Position numbers and translations under genes: made by a program
Shown: one piece after another, positions 47,187 through 55,372 of the stretch
Layout: each line of letters begins with the position of its first letter
Numbering within the stretch: position 1 is the stretch's first letter
Notes under the pieces: model-generated
Seen by the model: the letters and a program-made list of their open reading frames with translations, nothing else
What the model was told of the DNA's origin: nothing
Databases searched by the model: none
Assembly (NCBI RefSeq): GCF_900069005.2
Contig: NZ_LN831278.1
Location: 381,782-445,781 of the forward strand
Reading direction: 5' to 3'
Length of the DNA: 64,000 nucleotides
DNA from: Paenibacillus sp. GM2
GTDB lineage: Bacteria; Bacillota; Bacilli; Paenibacillales; Paenibacillaceae

Positions 47187-47861
47187 CTACTCCTGGGTTC
47201 CTACAGCTTGTTCTAGCTGATCCAAACGCTCCACGGTCATCTCGGCAAGGGAAGCGATCACGAAGTCAGCCTGATTAAGCGTCGCTGGTGATCCGATGCC
47301 AATGCAATTCATGCCAGCGCGGCGCGCTGCTTCAATCCCGGCTTCGGCGTCTTCGAAAACGACGCAGTTATCTGGGGATATGCCAAGCTCCTGAGCTCCC
47401 AGCAAGAACACTTCAGGATCAGGTTTCGCATTTGAGGTGCGTGTGCCATCGATGATGGCATCGAAATAAGGGGTCAGCCCTGTATTGTTCAGGATGATCA
47501 TTGCATTTTTACTGGCTGAACCCAAAGCGGTCTTAAGTCCGTTCTCCCGACAGGCTTGCAGATACTCCATCGCTCCTGGGAGGATTTCCGTATGATCCAT
47601 CCGGGATATCGATTCAACATACCAATCGTTCTTGCGTGCGGCCAGCTCCTGCTTCTTAGCATCCTCCAATGTGAGCTTCCCAATACTTAGCAAAATGTCA
47701 AGCGAGGCCATGCGGCTCACACCTTTTAATCGTTCGTTGTCCTGCTCCGTAAAATCGAAGCCCAGCTCATTGGCCAGCCGCTTCCAGGCTAAATAGTGAT
47801 ATTTGGCGGTGTCGACGAGAACGCCGTCCAGGTCGAACAGACAGGCTTGAATGTGATTCAT
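47187..47861 (-). CDS. pgmB: Beta-phosphoglucomutase
   Basis: The protein has 224 residues of the HAD superfamily. The nucleophile and acid/base Asp lie in FDLDGVLVDTAKYHYLAW, followed by the Thr/Ser motif GSASKN and ENCVVFEDAEAGIEAA. These match B. subtilis PgcM/YvdM. It converts beta-glucose-1-phosphate to glucose-6-phosphate. The start is ATG 47861 behind AGGAGGAG; the open frame continues upstream only because the heptanucleotide array has no stops in that frame. The array lies directly before the ribosome site, in the presumed leader. Confidence 0.93.
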   Translation of the reverse strand: MNHIQACLFDLDGVLVDTAKYHYLAWKRLANELGFDFTEQDNERLKGVSRMASLDILLSIGKLTLEDAKKQELAARKNDWYVESISRMDHTEILPGAMEYLQACRENGLKTALGSASKNAMIILNNTGLTPYFDAIIDGTRTSNAKPDPEVFLLGAQELGISPDNCVVFEDAEAGIEAARRAGMNCIGIGSPATLNQADFVIASLAEMTVERLDQLEQAVGTQE

Positions 47862-47873
47862 CTTATCTCCTCC

Positions 47874-48055
47874 TGCAATGAATAGTGAATAATGGGTAGT
47901 GGGTAGTAAATAGTTGAATAGCAATTGGTGAAAAGAGAAAAGTGTAAAGCGAAAAGTAAAAAGTAAAAAGTAAAAAGTAAAAGGTAAAAGGTAAAAAGTA
48001 AAAGGTAAAAGGTAAAAGGTAAAAGGTAAAAGGTAAAAGGTAAAAGGTAAAAGGT
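47874..48055. repeat. Heptanucleotide tandem array, about 26 units
   Basis: From 47881 every 7 bases starts a new unit through 48055 (25 units, no register slip). The unit next to 47874 also fits. Units nearest pgmB are diverged (AATAGTG, AATAATG, GGTAGTG, GGTAGTA). The middle ones are GAAAAGT and AAAAAGT, and the last eight (48000-48055) are identical AAAAGGT. On the minus strand it reads TTTTACC and lies between the presumed pgmB promoter and its ribosome site. Confidence 0.95.
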
Positions 48056-48062
48056 AAAAACC

Positions 48063-48100
48063 GTATAAACAGCGAATTACAAATTTGCGCAAACGTTTGA
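48063..48100 (-). promoter_or_regulatory. pgmB-malP promoter with LacI-type operator
   Basis: On the minus strand TCAAACGTTTGCGCAAA is a near-palindromic operator. Its TTGCGC can act as the -35 box, 17 bases from TTTATA, the same geometry as at the neopullulanase promoter (TTGTGC-17-TATAAT). The -10 box is weak. Transcription would start at the edge of the heptanucleotide array. The site also fits a CcpA cre loosely. Confidence 0.5.
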
Positions 48101-48168
48101 ATAAATATCAAAAAATAAAAGAAGCCGAATGCTTCCATTATTTTTATAGGGTGAGGTCAATCCGGACA

Positions 48169-49203
48169 TCAAGCCTTAGCGGAGAATATAGAAGACTCAC
48201 GAACGACCAGGCGATGTGGAATAACATATCTTGCTGGACTTATTGGATCGTTGTCTTTGTGCTGAATCGCTTGAATCAGCATCTGGGAAGCGGTATATCC
48301 CATATTATAAATTCCGATATCGACACTGCTCAGCGGGGGTGTAGACATCTCCGCCAGCGGAATATTGTTGAAGCTTACCAAGCACAAATCGTTAGGAACC
48401 TTGTAGTTAAGCTCATGCAATCCCCGCAACACGCCAAAGGAAATGACGTCGTCGACCAGGACGATCGCGGTAGGGCGGTCGGGAAGATTCATGAAGAAAG
48501 AGATGGCCCGATATCCGCTCTCCTGTAAAAATTCGACTTCGACAATCCACTCCGGCTTCGATTCCAGCCCGGCATCGCTTAATGCCTGCAGGTAGCCCTG
48601 CAAACGATCCTTGGATACGACAAGCTCAGGAGGACCGCTGACAAATCCGATCCGCTCATGTCCAAGCGAGATCAAATGCTTCGTAGCATCGTAGGAGGCT
48701 TGTACATTATCTGTATCAACCGATAATATGTCGGCGTATTGCTCGCTGCGCCCTATCAGGACGAATTTATGGTTATTTTGGTATAGAAAATCGACAACAG
48801 GATCATCAGTTCTTGAATAGAGCAAGATCACCCCATCTACCCGGTGCCCGTTCAAAAGCCTGGCTACCCCTTCAACCTCATCTTTCTCATTGGCTCCGGA
48901 ACTCAGCAGCACATCAAAACCTTGACGGTTAGCTTGGGTAACGATACCACGGATCAACTCCATGAAGAAGAAATTGGAGAACAGCTCCTCGGCAGATTTC
49001 GGCAGCATAATACAGATGCTGTTGGTCGTCCGGGATACGAGGCTCTTAGCCATAATATTCGGATGATAGCCGAGCTCTTCCATAATTTCTTTTACTCTTC
49101 TTGAGGTTTCTGCGCTTATTCTGGGATGATTGGATAGCACCCGGGACACGGTGGAGGGCGATACTCCTGCTTTTTTGGCGACGTCCTTAATCGTAACGGC
49201 CAT
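48169..49203 (-). CDS. LacI-family regulator of maltodextrin genes
   Basis: The protein has 344 residues. The helix-turn-helix is at 3-50 (VTIKDVAKKAGVSPSTVSRVL), and the periplasmic-binding-protein-like sensor domain follows, ending in VIPHRLVVRESS. The start is ATG 49203 after AAAGGAGAG; the frame runs 32 codons further upstream without a ribosome site. It lies between the neopullulanase and pgmB genes on the same strand, like MdxR/YvdE in the B. subtilis maltodextrin operon. An operator-like site just downstream of its own -10 box suggests autoregulation. The effector is probably maltose or a maltodextrin (inference from context). Confidence 0.9.
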   Translation of the reverse strand: MAVTIKDVAKKAGVSPSTVSRVLSNHPRISAETSRRVKEIMEELGYHPNIMAKSLVSRTTNSICIMLPKSAEELFSNFFFMELIRGIVTQANRQGFDVLLSSGANEKDEVEGVARLLNGHRVDGVILLYSRTDDPVVDFLYQNNHKFVLIGRSEQYADILSVDTDNVQASYDATKHLISLGHERIGFVSGPPELVVSKDRLQGYLQALSDAGLESKPEWIVEVEFLQESGYRAISFFMNLPDRPTAIVLVDDVISFGVLRGLHELNYKVPNDLCLVSFNNIPLAEMSTPPLSSVDIGIYNMGYTASQMLIQAIQHKDNDPISPARYVIPHRLVVRESSIFSAKA

Positions 49204-49223
49204 TGAAATACTCTCCTTTGTGG

Positions 49224-49300
49224 AACCGTTTGCTTTACACAGTAATATTAATCGATATGGAATGGAATGTAAATAGGATTGGTGGTATCGTTTGCGCAAT
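49224..49300 (-). promoter_or_regulatory. Promoter and operators of the LacI regulator gene
   Basis: On the minus strand TTTACA (49273-49268) and TAATAT (49250-49245) are 17 bases apart. An operator-like AAGCAAACGGTT lies at 49235-49224 after the -10 box, and a second, ATTGCGCAAACG, at 49300-49289 before the -35 box. Confidence 0.55.
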
Positions 49301-49373
49301 ATTCATTGCTTGCCATTTCAAACATCGCTCATAAATGTTTAATGCCTCAAGAGAATTTTCTCCTTAAAATAAA

Positions 49374-49408
49374 GCCCCCTCCTTTTGGCTGTTAATAGGG
49401 GAGAGGGC
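49374..49408 (-). terminator. Intrinsic terminator after neopullulanase
   Basis: On the minus strand GCCCTCTCC pairs with GGAGGGGGC and runs into TTTATTTTA, just after the neopullulanase stop. Confidence 0.75.
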
Positions 49409-49420
49409 GTGAGTGCCTGA

Positions 49421-51166
49421 TTATCGTTCCGATGTTAAAATGGCGCATCCATAAGCCGGCAGCCTTACCGTCAGCTTGCCGTCAGCTGCTGTATAACCCT
49501 TGCCGCTGATCTTGTCCAACCATAGCTTATCTGCCGAATCGATCTCAAAGGTCTGGCCGGCGTCGTAATTGTTAAGCAATACAACGGCTAAATCTCCGCC
49601 AAGCTTACGCTCATAGGCGAGCTTTGAGCCGCCCTTCTCGGCTTCGAGGAAGCGGATTGTACCGGTGCGCAGCGGAGCCAGTTCCTTGCGCAGGGCGATC
49701 AGCTTGCGATAGAAGTCGAACAGGTCCTGATCCTGATGCTCAGGGCGCCATTCCATACATTTGCGGCAATCCGGATCGGGTCCGCCGTCCAGGCCGACTT
49801 CATCTCCATAGTAAATACAAGGCGTGCCCATATAAGTAAATTGGAAAAATGCCGCCAGCTTCATCCGATCCTTGTTATCATTGCACAGGGTCAACAAGCG
49901 CGGAGTGTCATGGCTATCCAACAGATTGAAGGCCACCTCGCTCGCTTGTTGCGGATAACGGGAAATTTGCTGACCGATGACATTGGCGAAGCTTTGAGCG
50001 TCCATCTTTTGCCGGATGACAAAATCAATTACCGCATTGGTGAACGGATAGTTCATTACGGCATCGAACTGGTCGCCTTGTAGCCAAGGGGAAGATTCAT
50101 GCCAAATCTCGCCGAGAATATACGCTTCCGGATTAGTCTTCTTAACCACTTTGCGGAATTCGCGCCAGAACTGGTGGTCTACTTCATTCGCTACATCAAG
50201 CCTCCAGCCGTCAATGCCCACTTCCTTGATCCAGAATTCAGCAACATTCAGCAAATATTGCTTCGTCTCCGGGTTGCTGGTGTTAAGCTTAGGCATAATC
50301 GGCTCGAACGCAAAGGTGTCGTAGGTCGGCAGGCCGCGGGCCTTATCCAGCGGGAATTGATGAATATGGAACCAGTCCTTGTAGCGGGACTTTTCGCCTT
50401 TTTCCAGCACATCAAGGAATGGGGCAAAAGCTTGTCCGGAATGATTGAATACCGCATCGAGCACTACCCGGATTTCCCGCTCATGGCAAGCCTTGACCAG
50501 CTTTTTCATCGTATCCACATCGCCGAAATGCGGATCGATCTTCATATAGTCGGTCGTATCGTACTTATGGTTGGTTGTGGCTTCAAATACCGGTGTAAAA
50601 TAGATGGCATTAATGCCGAGCTCGCTCAGGTGATCCAGATGATCGATAACCCCTTGCAAATCGCCGCCAAAGAAATTGTGGCGTTCCGGCTTTCCGCCCC
50701 AAGGGAGCACATCTTCCGGGTCATTGTCCCGGTTGCCATTGGCGAAGCGTTCCGGAAAGATCTGATAAAATACAGCATCCTTAACCCATTTCGGAACAGT
50801 GAATATATCCGCTGGATTAAGGAAGGGATATTCGAATAGCCGATCCGGATTCTCGGGTCGTTCAGGGGAAAAATTATCCTCTGTCATCCACATTTCAAGA
50901 TCCGCGCTTTTAAGCAGGAATCCATATTTTAGTCTGCGATAGGTGGGTTTGATCGCACACTCCCAATAGTCAAACATTTCATCGCTAATCAGCTTCCGCA
51001 TAGGAACCAGTTCCTTGCTCTCATCCCACATATATTTATCGCCGGCAAAAGCGAAAGCCTGCAATAGATCCCCCTTCTTGGCACGAAGGCGGAGATGAAT
51101 CGTCTCTTGATCATAAGCGTAGGACCAGTTGAGCTTAGGACGATGATAAACGGCTTCAAGCAACAT
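49421..51166 (-). CDS. Neopullulanase/cyclomaltodextrinase (GH13_20)
   Basis: The protein has 581 residues and no signal peptide, so it is cytoplasmic. The N-terminal CBM34 domain (about 1-120) is characteristic of neopullulanase, cyclomaltodextrinase and maltogenic amylase. The GH13 regions are VVLDAVFNHSG, GWRLDVANEV (nucleophile), YILGEIWHES (acid/base) and LLDSHDTPR. It opens cyclodextrins and trims maltodextrins or pullulan. The start is ATG 51166 after AGGAGG; the frame extends 22 codons upstream without support. It has its own promoter with an overlapping operator, and precedes the LacI regulator gene. Confidence 0.92.
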   Translation of the reverse strand: MLLEAVYHRPKLNWSYAYDQETIHLRLRAKKGDLLQAFAFAGDKYMWDESKELVPMRKLISDEMFDYWECAIKPTYRRLKYGFLLKSADLEMWMTEDNFSPERPENPDRLFEYPFLNPADIFTVPKWVKDAVFYQIFPERFANGNRDNDPEDVLPWGGKPERHNFFGGDLQGVIDHLDHLSELGINAIYFTPVFEATTNHKYDTTDYMKIDPHFGDVDTMKKLVKACHEREIRVVLDAVFNHSGQAFAPFLDVLEKGEKSRYKDWFHIHQFPLDKARGLPTYDTFAFEPIMPKLNTSNPETKQYLLNVAEFWIKEVGIDGWRLDVANEVDHQFWREFRKVVKKTNPEAYILGEIWHESSPWLQGDQFDAVMNYPFTNAVIDFVIRQKMDAQSFANVIGQQISRYPQQASEVAFNLLDSHDTPRLLTLCNDNKDRMKLAAFFQFTYMGTPCIYYGDEVGLDGGPDPDCRKCMEWRPEHQDQDLFDFYRKLIALRKELAPLRTGTIRFLEAEKGGSKLAYERKLGGDLAVVLLNNYDAGQTFEIDSADKLWLDKISGKGYTAADGKLTVRLPAYGCAILTSER

Positions 51167-51333
51167 AAGTAATCCTCCTGATTCTGTTATGATAGGTTGT
51201 GAAAAAAACAAAAAAAGATACTCCAGAGCCAAAAAAATTAGGGCCGAGGATGTATCTTGCGATAACAGTGCCTTCCAATTGTACGCCCTCTACAAGGGTC
51301 GCTTATGTAACAAAAAATGATTTGTTCGACTGG

Positions 51334-51363
51334 ATTATAGCATTGTTCAAACCTTTGCACAAG
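51334..51363 (-). promoter_or_regulatory. Neopullulanase promoter with overlapping operator
   Basis: On the minus strand TTGTGC (51362-51357) and TATAAT (51339-51334) are 17 bases apart. CTTGTGCAAAGG at 51363-51352 overlaps the -35 box and matches the shared operator word. The region is shared with the divergent second LacI gene. The remaining leader of about 165 bases to the ATG holds nothing else I recognise. Confidence 0.7.
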
Positions 51364-51479
51364 AGAGATTCAGCTCCCCATTTTCGAACTGCCTATTTTA
51401 CTAAATTATATTGCTCGTTATAATGGGAGTTACCAACGACGATGAGCGTACAAGCCTGGAAATAGGATCGGAGGGGCAC

Positions 51480-52517
51480 ATGACTACACTGAAGGAAATT
51501 GCAGAACGGGTAGGTGTCTCCATCTCGACTGTGTCGCGGGTCATTAATCAAAATGATAGCAGAAGGATTAGTGAAGAGACGAAGCAGAAGATATGGAAGG
51601 CTGCTAAGGAAATGAACTATAGCTCAACCCGCAGGGCAAAGTCTGCCAAGACGAAGCAGGGCAAGGATGCCTCATTGAACAGACCCGCTATCGGATGCAT
51701 ATTAGCGCTGCAGGATAACAAATACAATCATCCGTATTTCTCCCCGATTATTCAGGGGATCGAAGCGAAACTGCTGGAAAGAGGCTTATCTATGGCCTTT
51801 TTGCATACGCAAGCCGAACTGCATAATGAAGCCGTAGTGGAATCCATGCTGGAAGTGACGAATCTCCAGGGCATTATTTGCATCGAGGGGTTAAGCAAGG
51901 ATCTCTATAAGCGGCTTAAAGGACGGGTTCCGCTGCTCGTAGGCATCGATGTAAATGACCCGGATATTCCGGTTGTCACTTATGATCGGGTCGCGGCGGC
52001 CCAAATGGCAGTCAGACATTTGATCGAGCGTGGCCATACAAGAATCGGGTTCATCGGCGGGATCGGCTTATCGGGCAGCCTGGATCGGGAGAAGCGGTAT
52101 GCTGGCTATCGCAAAACGCTTGAGGAGCACGGTTTGGAATGCCGGGACGAGTGGGTAATTAATACAAATTGGGATGCAGATGAGAGCTATCAGAGGATGA
52201 AGGAGCTGCTTGAGCTGGCCGAACGGCCGACAGCGATGTTCAGCGCCAGCGATATGCTGGCTATTGGAGCGATGAGGGCAGCCGTCGAAGCAGGAATGAG
52301 CCTGCCTTTGGACATGTCTTTTGTTGGGATAGACGATATTGAATTTTCCAGGTATACTGCACCGCCATTAACGACAGTGCATGTTCCAAAATACGAAATG
52401 GGCTATGCAGCAGCCAAAATTATGGTGGACAGCATGGATGAGGCCTATCCATTTCCATTTCGGATGCAAGTTCCTGTTCAGCTTAAAAAGCGGCAATCCG
52501 TTCATCCCATGAATTAA
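51480..52517 (+). CDS. LacI-family transcriptional regulator (second)
   Basis: The protein has 345 residues. The helix-turn-helix is at 2-50 (TTLKEIAERVGVSISTVSRVIN), and the linker after it is unusually basic (STRRAKSAKTKQGKDAS). The sensor domain follows, with FIGGIGLSGSLDREKRYAGY and SFVGIDDIEFSRYTAPPLTTV. The start is ATG 51480 behind GGAGGGG. It is divergent from neopullulanase, so it could control that gene, the downstream Gfo/Idh/MocA gene at 52951, or both. Related to GalR/EbgR-like regulators; the effector is unknown. Confidence 0.9.
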   Translation: MTTLKEIAERVGVSISTVSRVINQNDSRRISEETKQKIWKAAKEMNYSSTRRAKSAKTKQGKDASLNRPAIGCILALQDNKYNHPYFSPIIQGIEAKLLERGLSMAFLHTQAELHNEAVVESMLEVTNLQGIICIEGLSKDLYKRLKGRVPLLVGIDVNDPDIPVVTYDRVAAAQMAVRHLIERGHTRIGFIGGIGLSGSLDREKRYAGYRKTLEEHGLECRDEWVINTNWDADESYQRMKELLELAERPTAMFSASDMLAIGAMRAAVEAGMSLPLDMSFVGIDDIEFSRYTAPPLTTVHVPKYEMGYAAAKIMVDSMDEAYPFPFRMQVPVQLKKRQSVHPMN

Positions 52518-52567
52518 GAGGACCGTGAAGATCGACGTGGTTTTGTCGAAATTCAGGTTCTTTTTTT
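52516..52567 (+). terminator. Probable terminator after the second LacI gene
   Basis: AGAGGACC pairs with GGTTCTTT (two G-T pairs), with an inner TCGAC/GTCGA stem and a long T run. Confidence 0.6.
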
Positions 52568-52607
52568 GTAAGTATATTTGCCCCAAATTATAGTTGATAA
52601 TAATAAA

Positions 52608-52650
52608 TTTGCGCAAATGTATTGACTCATTAAATCGACGGATGTATGAT
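52608..52650 (+). promoter_or_regulatory. SigA promoter with operator-like word, far upstream of the oxidoreductase
   Basis: TTTGCGCAAATG at 52608-52619 directly precedes TTGACT (52622-52627), which is 17 bases from TATGAT (52645-52650). A second TTTGCGCA word is at 52797. The gene starts 300 bases downstream; that leader contains no clear ORF or fold I can name. Confidence 0.65.
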
Positions 52651-52950
52651 GTAAGCGTTATGATGGATGGCGAGGTAATGCTGTTCAATTATTATTTTTA
52701 TTCGTAATCTTGCAATATATCTGGAGATGTTACTTTTCCCGTGGCGTATGTTACATTAGCAGAGAAGGACGACTCATATCGTTAACCCATTCGTTATTTG
52801 CGCACTTTTTGCACAGAATTTGCATTAGTTTTATTAATGCTGCATCATCGCTTATTGCGCTGAGGTCATAGCGAATTGTACTGATTTGCGGGACGACATC
52901 TCTGCCAGCAAACTTACATTTTATTATTGCATAGGGGAGGCAGCGTACGT

Positions 52951-54102
52951 ATGGAGCAAGTCAGGTTAGGGATCATTGGAGCAAGAGGAAGAGGCATGAT
53001 TGCAAAGTATTGGCATAATCCGGAGGGGCGTTCAGTGGTTGTTGGTGCGGCTGACGTCGATCCCAAGAAACTGGAGGAATTCAAAGAGGATGTTAATCCG
53101 GATGCATTCGTAACGACCGATTATCGCGAGCTTATTGCCCGTGAGGATATCGATGCCATTGCTGTCATGTCGCCGGATTATTGTCACGAGGAGCATGCGA
53201 TAGCAGCCTTGAAGGCGGGCAAGCATGTGTTTTGTGAGAAGCCGCTTGCGATCACAGTGGATGGCTGTGACAATATATTGAGAGCATGGAAGGAATCCGG
53301 CAAGCAGCTGATGGTCGGCTTCAACATGCGTTATATGAATATGTACCGCACGATGAAGGAGATCGTTGATTCAGGTGTGATCGGGGAGATCAAGGCCGTA
53401 TGGGTGCGTCACTTCGTCGGACTTGGAGGCTATTATTATTATCATGACTGGCATGCAAATTCCAAGAATACGACCGGGCTGCTGCTGCAGAAGGGATCGC
53501 ATGATCTGGATGTGATTCACTGGATCACTGGCCGATATGCCACGAAGGTTAGCGCGTTCGGCAGCCTGGATTTTTATGGCGGAGATAAGCCTAATGATCT
53601 GACTTGCCCAACCTGCAGTGAGCGTGAGACTTGCACGGAAGCAAGTCCGGGACGGCTTATTCAATGCGCTTTCCGCGAAGAGGTGAACGTCGAGGACAAC
53701 AATATGGTCATCATGGAGCTTGAAGGCGGCATTAAAGCCTCGTACCTCCAATGCCATTTTACGCCGGATTATCAGCGCAATTATGTATTCATTGGCACAG
53801 AAGGCCGGATGGAGAATAGCGAACCTGAGAATAAGGTGTATGTGAAGACGAGACGTTCGAACAATGACAGGGAGCTCTCCGATCGCGTCTATCATATCAA
53901 GGAAGCCGAAGGCTCCCATGGTGGCGCAGATCCGAATATTTGCAAGGACTTCATCGATATGATTCTTGATGGCAAGCAACCGGTAGCCACACCGATCGCG
54001 GGAAGAATGAGCGTCGCCGTGGGCTGTGCTGCGACAGAGTCCATCCGGGCCGGAGGCAAGGTTGTCCAAATCTCCCCTGCCCCCGAATTGCTGCAATTGT
54101 GA
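52951..54102 (+). CDS. Gfo/Idh/MocA-family oxidoreductase with Cys cluster
   Basis: The protein has 383 residues. The Rossmann domain starts RLGIIGARGRGMIAKYWH, and the catalytic EKP is in HVFCEKPLAI. The substrate domain contains LLLQKGSHDLDVIHWITG. An inserted Cys cluster (C-x2-C-x5-C-x10-C, from LTCPTCSERETC) might bind a metal; comparable Cys sets occur in a Paenibacillaceae subfamily and, differently spaced, in the last gene of this window. Start ATG 52951 has AGGGGAGG 10-11 bases upstream; a TTG at 52927 is less likely. The substrate is probably a sugar or inositol derivative. Confidence 0.88.
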   Translation: MEQVRLGIIGARGRGMIAKYWHNPEGRSVVVGAADVDPKKLEEFKEDVNPDAFVTTDYRELIAREDIDAIAVMSPDYCHEEHAIAALKAGKHVFCEKPLAITVDGCDNILRAWKESGKQLMVGFNMRYMNMYRTMKEIVDSGVIGEIKAVWVRHFVGLGGYYYYHDWHANSKNTTGLLLQKGSHDLDVIHWITGRYATKVSAFGSLDFYGGDKPNDLTCPTCSERETCTEASPGRLIQCAFREEVNVEDNNMVIMELEGGIKASYLQCHFTPDYQRNYVFIGTEGRMENSEPENKVYVKTRRSNNDRELSDRVYHIKEAEGSHGGADPNICKDFIDMILDGKQPVATPIAGRMSVAVGCAATESIRAGGKVVQISPAPELLQL

Positions 54103-54136
54103 TTTTTTAACTATGTGTCCACACCCTTTATATATA

Positions 54137-54179
54137 GCTGTCCTTGTCGTTACTGAACGGCGCAGGGCAGCCTTTTTTT
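54137..54179 (+). terminator. Intrinsic terminator after the oxidoreductase
   Basis: GCTGTCCT pairs with AGGGCAGC, with an inner CGTT/AACG stem, followed by seven T. It isolates the repeat region downstream from the gene. Confidence 0.8.
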
Positions 54180-54636
54180 GCTTATGGAAGGGAATCCATG
54201 TGTTGTAACAAATGATTCTGGGCAAGCGTTAAAACCTTACAGTGTGCCACTCTGGTGAGATTCGGGGATCCCTGAGCGCCACTTCGAGAACGAAGTAACA
54301 TAGGGAGTATGACGGCACAAAATTGCCGGACCATTGCCAAGGAAGACTAGAGTCTCAAGAGTGGGCGTGTTGACTAACCGAAGCCAGGGTCGCAAGGCAG
54401 GTGAATTGGTCAACGAAGACTATATACCGAAGGGTAGGCGCATTGGCTAACGGATGCTTGATCCCTGAGGTTAACGGAAGTTAGAGCCTAAGAGTTAAGA
54501 GTAGGCGATTAGCTAACCGGAAGCTAAATCCCGAAGGGGGGCGCATGGCACCGGGGGCCAGAGTCCCAAGTTGGGCGTAATGGCTAACGGAGGTTAGAGT
54601 CCCAAAGGTAGGCCCAATAGCTAACTGGAAGCTGAT

Positions 54637-54990
54637 CCCAAATTTCAGGCGAATCGTCTAACGGAAACTGGATCCGTTATTTGAGTAAAATGAGGCTGAT
54701 TTGGAATCTAACGGAACTGAGGGACCTTATTCTGTGAAAAAAGGGGGCGTCACCCCATATTTGGCGGAAATAGCGACCTACAGTTCCGTTAGATTTAAGA
54801 AGGGCCGATTATGGTCAATATAAGGGCTCCTATTTCCGTTACATAGGTCGCTGATGCTCCGGCCTTCTGTATTAGGAGCACCAAGGTAGGCGAATTGGCT
54901 GACGAAAGCTAGAGCCCCCAGGTTGGGCGTAATGGCTAACGATAGAGACCAAGGTTGGACGTAATGGCTACCGAAAGCTGGAGACCCACG
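54637..54990. repeat. Duplicated folded block, copy A
   Basis: This segment recurs at 55058-55372, with a constant offset of 421 bases over its core. A perfect 15-bp inverted repeat (AATCTAACGGAACTG at 54705-54719, complement at 54781-54795) encloses a GGGG/CCCC hairpin. Further complementary pairs are AGCGACCTA (54772-54780)/TAGGTCGCT (54844-54852), AGAAGGGCCG (54798)/CGGCCTTCT (54860), and GCTCCTA (54826)/TAGGAGC (54873). Confidence 0.9.
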
Positions 54991-55057
54991 GTTTGGTGTG
55001 ATGGCTAACCGATAGCTGAGCCCCCAGGTCAGGCGCATTAGCCAACCGGAAACTGAG

Positions 55058-55372
55058 CCCAAATCACAGGCGGATCGTCTAACGGAAACTGGATCCGTTA
55101 TTTGAGTAAAATGAGGCTGATTTGGAATCTAACGGAACTGAGGGACCTTATTCTGTGAAAAAAGGGGGCGTCACCCCATATTTAGCGAAAATAGCGACCT
55201 ACAGTTCCGTTAGATTTAAGAAGGGCCGATTATGGTCAATATAAGGGCTCCTATTTCCGTTACATAGGTCGCTGATGCCGGCCTTCTGTATTAGGAGCAC
55301 CAAGGTAGGCGAATTGGCTGACGAAAGCTAGAGCCCCCAGGTTGGGCGTAATGGCTACCGAAAGCTGGAGAC
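55058..55372. repeat. Duplicated folded block, copy B
   Basis: This is a near-identical copy of 54637-54990. The differences I see are a few substitutions, a 2-base deletion near 55278 and loss of one array unit (about 33 bases) on its right side. The 15-bp inverted repeat is intact at 55126-55140 and 55202-55216. Confidence 0.9.

Noticed and set aside
47863..48138. Repeat protein with LLPFTFY heptads, or a long N-terminal extension of PgmB
   Set aside because: It is the translation of the 7-base array (21 bases = 7 codons) without ribosome site; PgmB has a perfect start at 47861.
54778..55062. 94-codon minus-strand frame in the repeat region
   Set aside because: It consists of translated repeat units; the second copy of the block does not preserve it as an equal frame.
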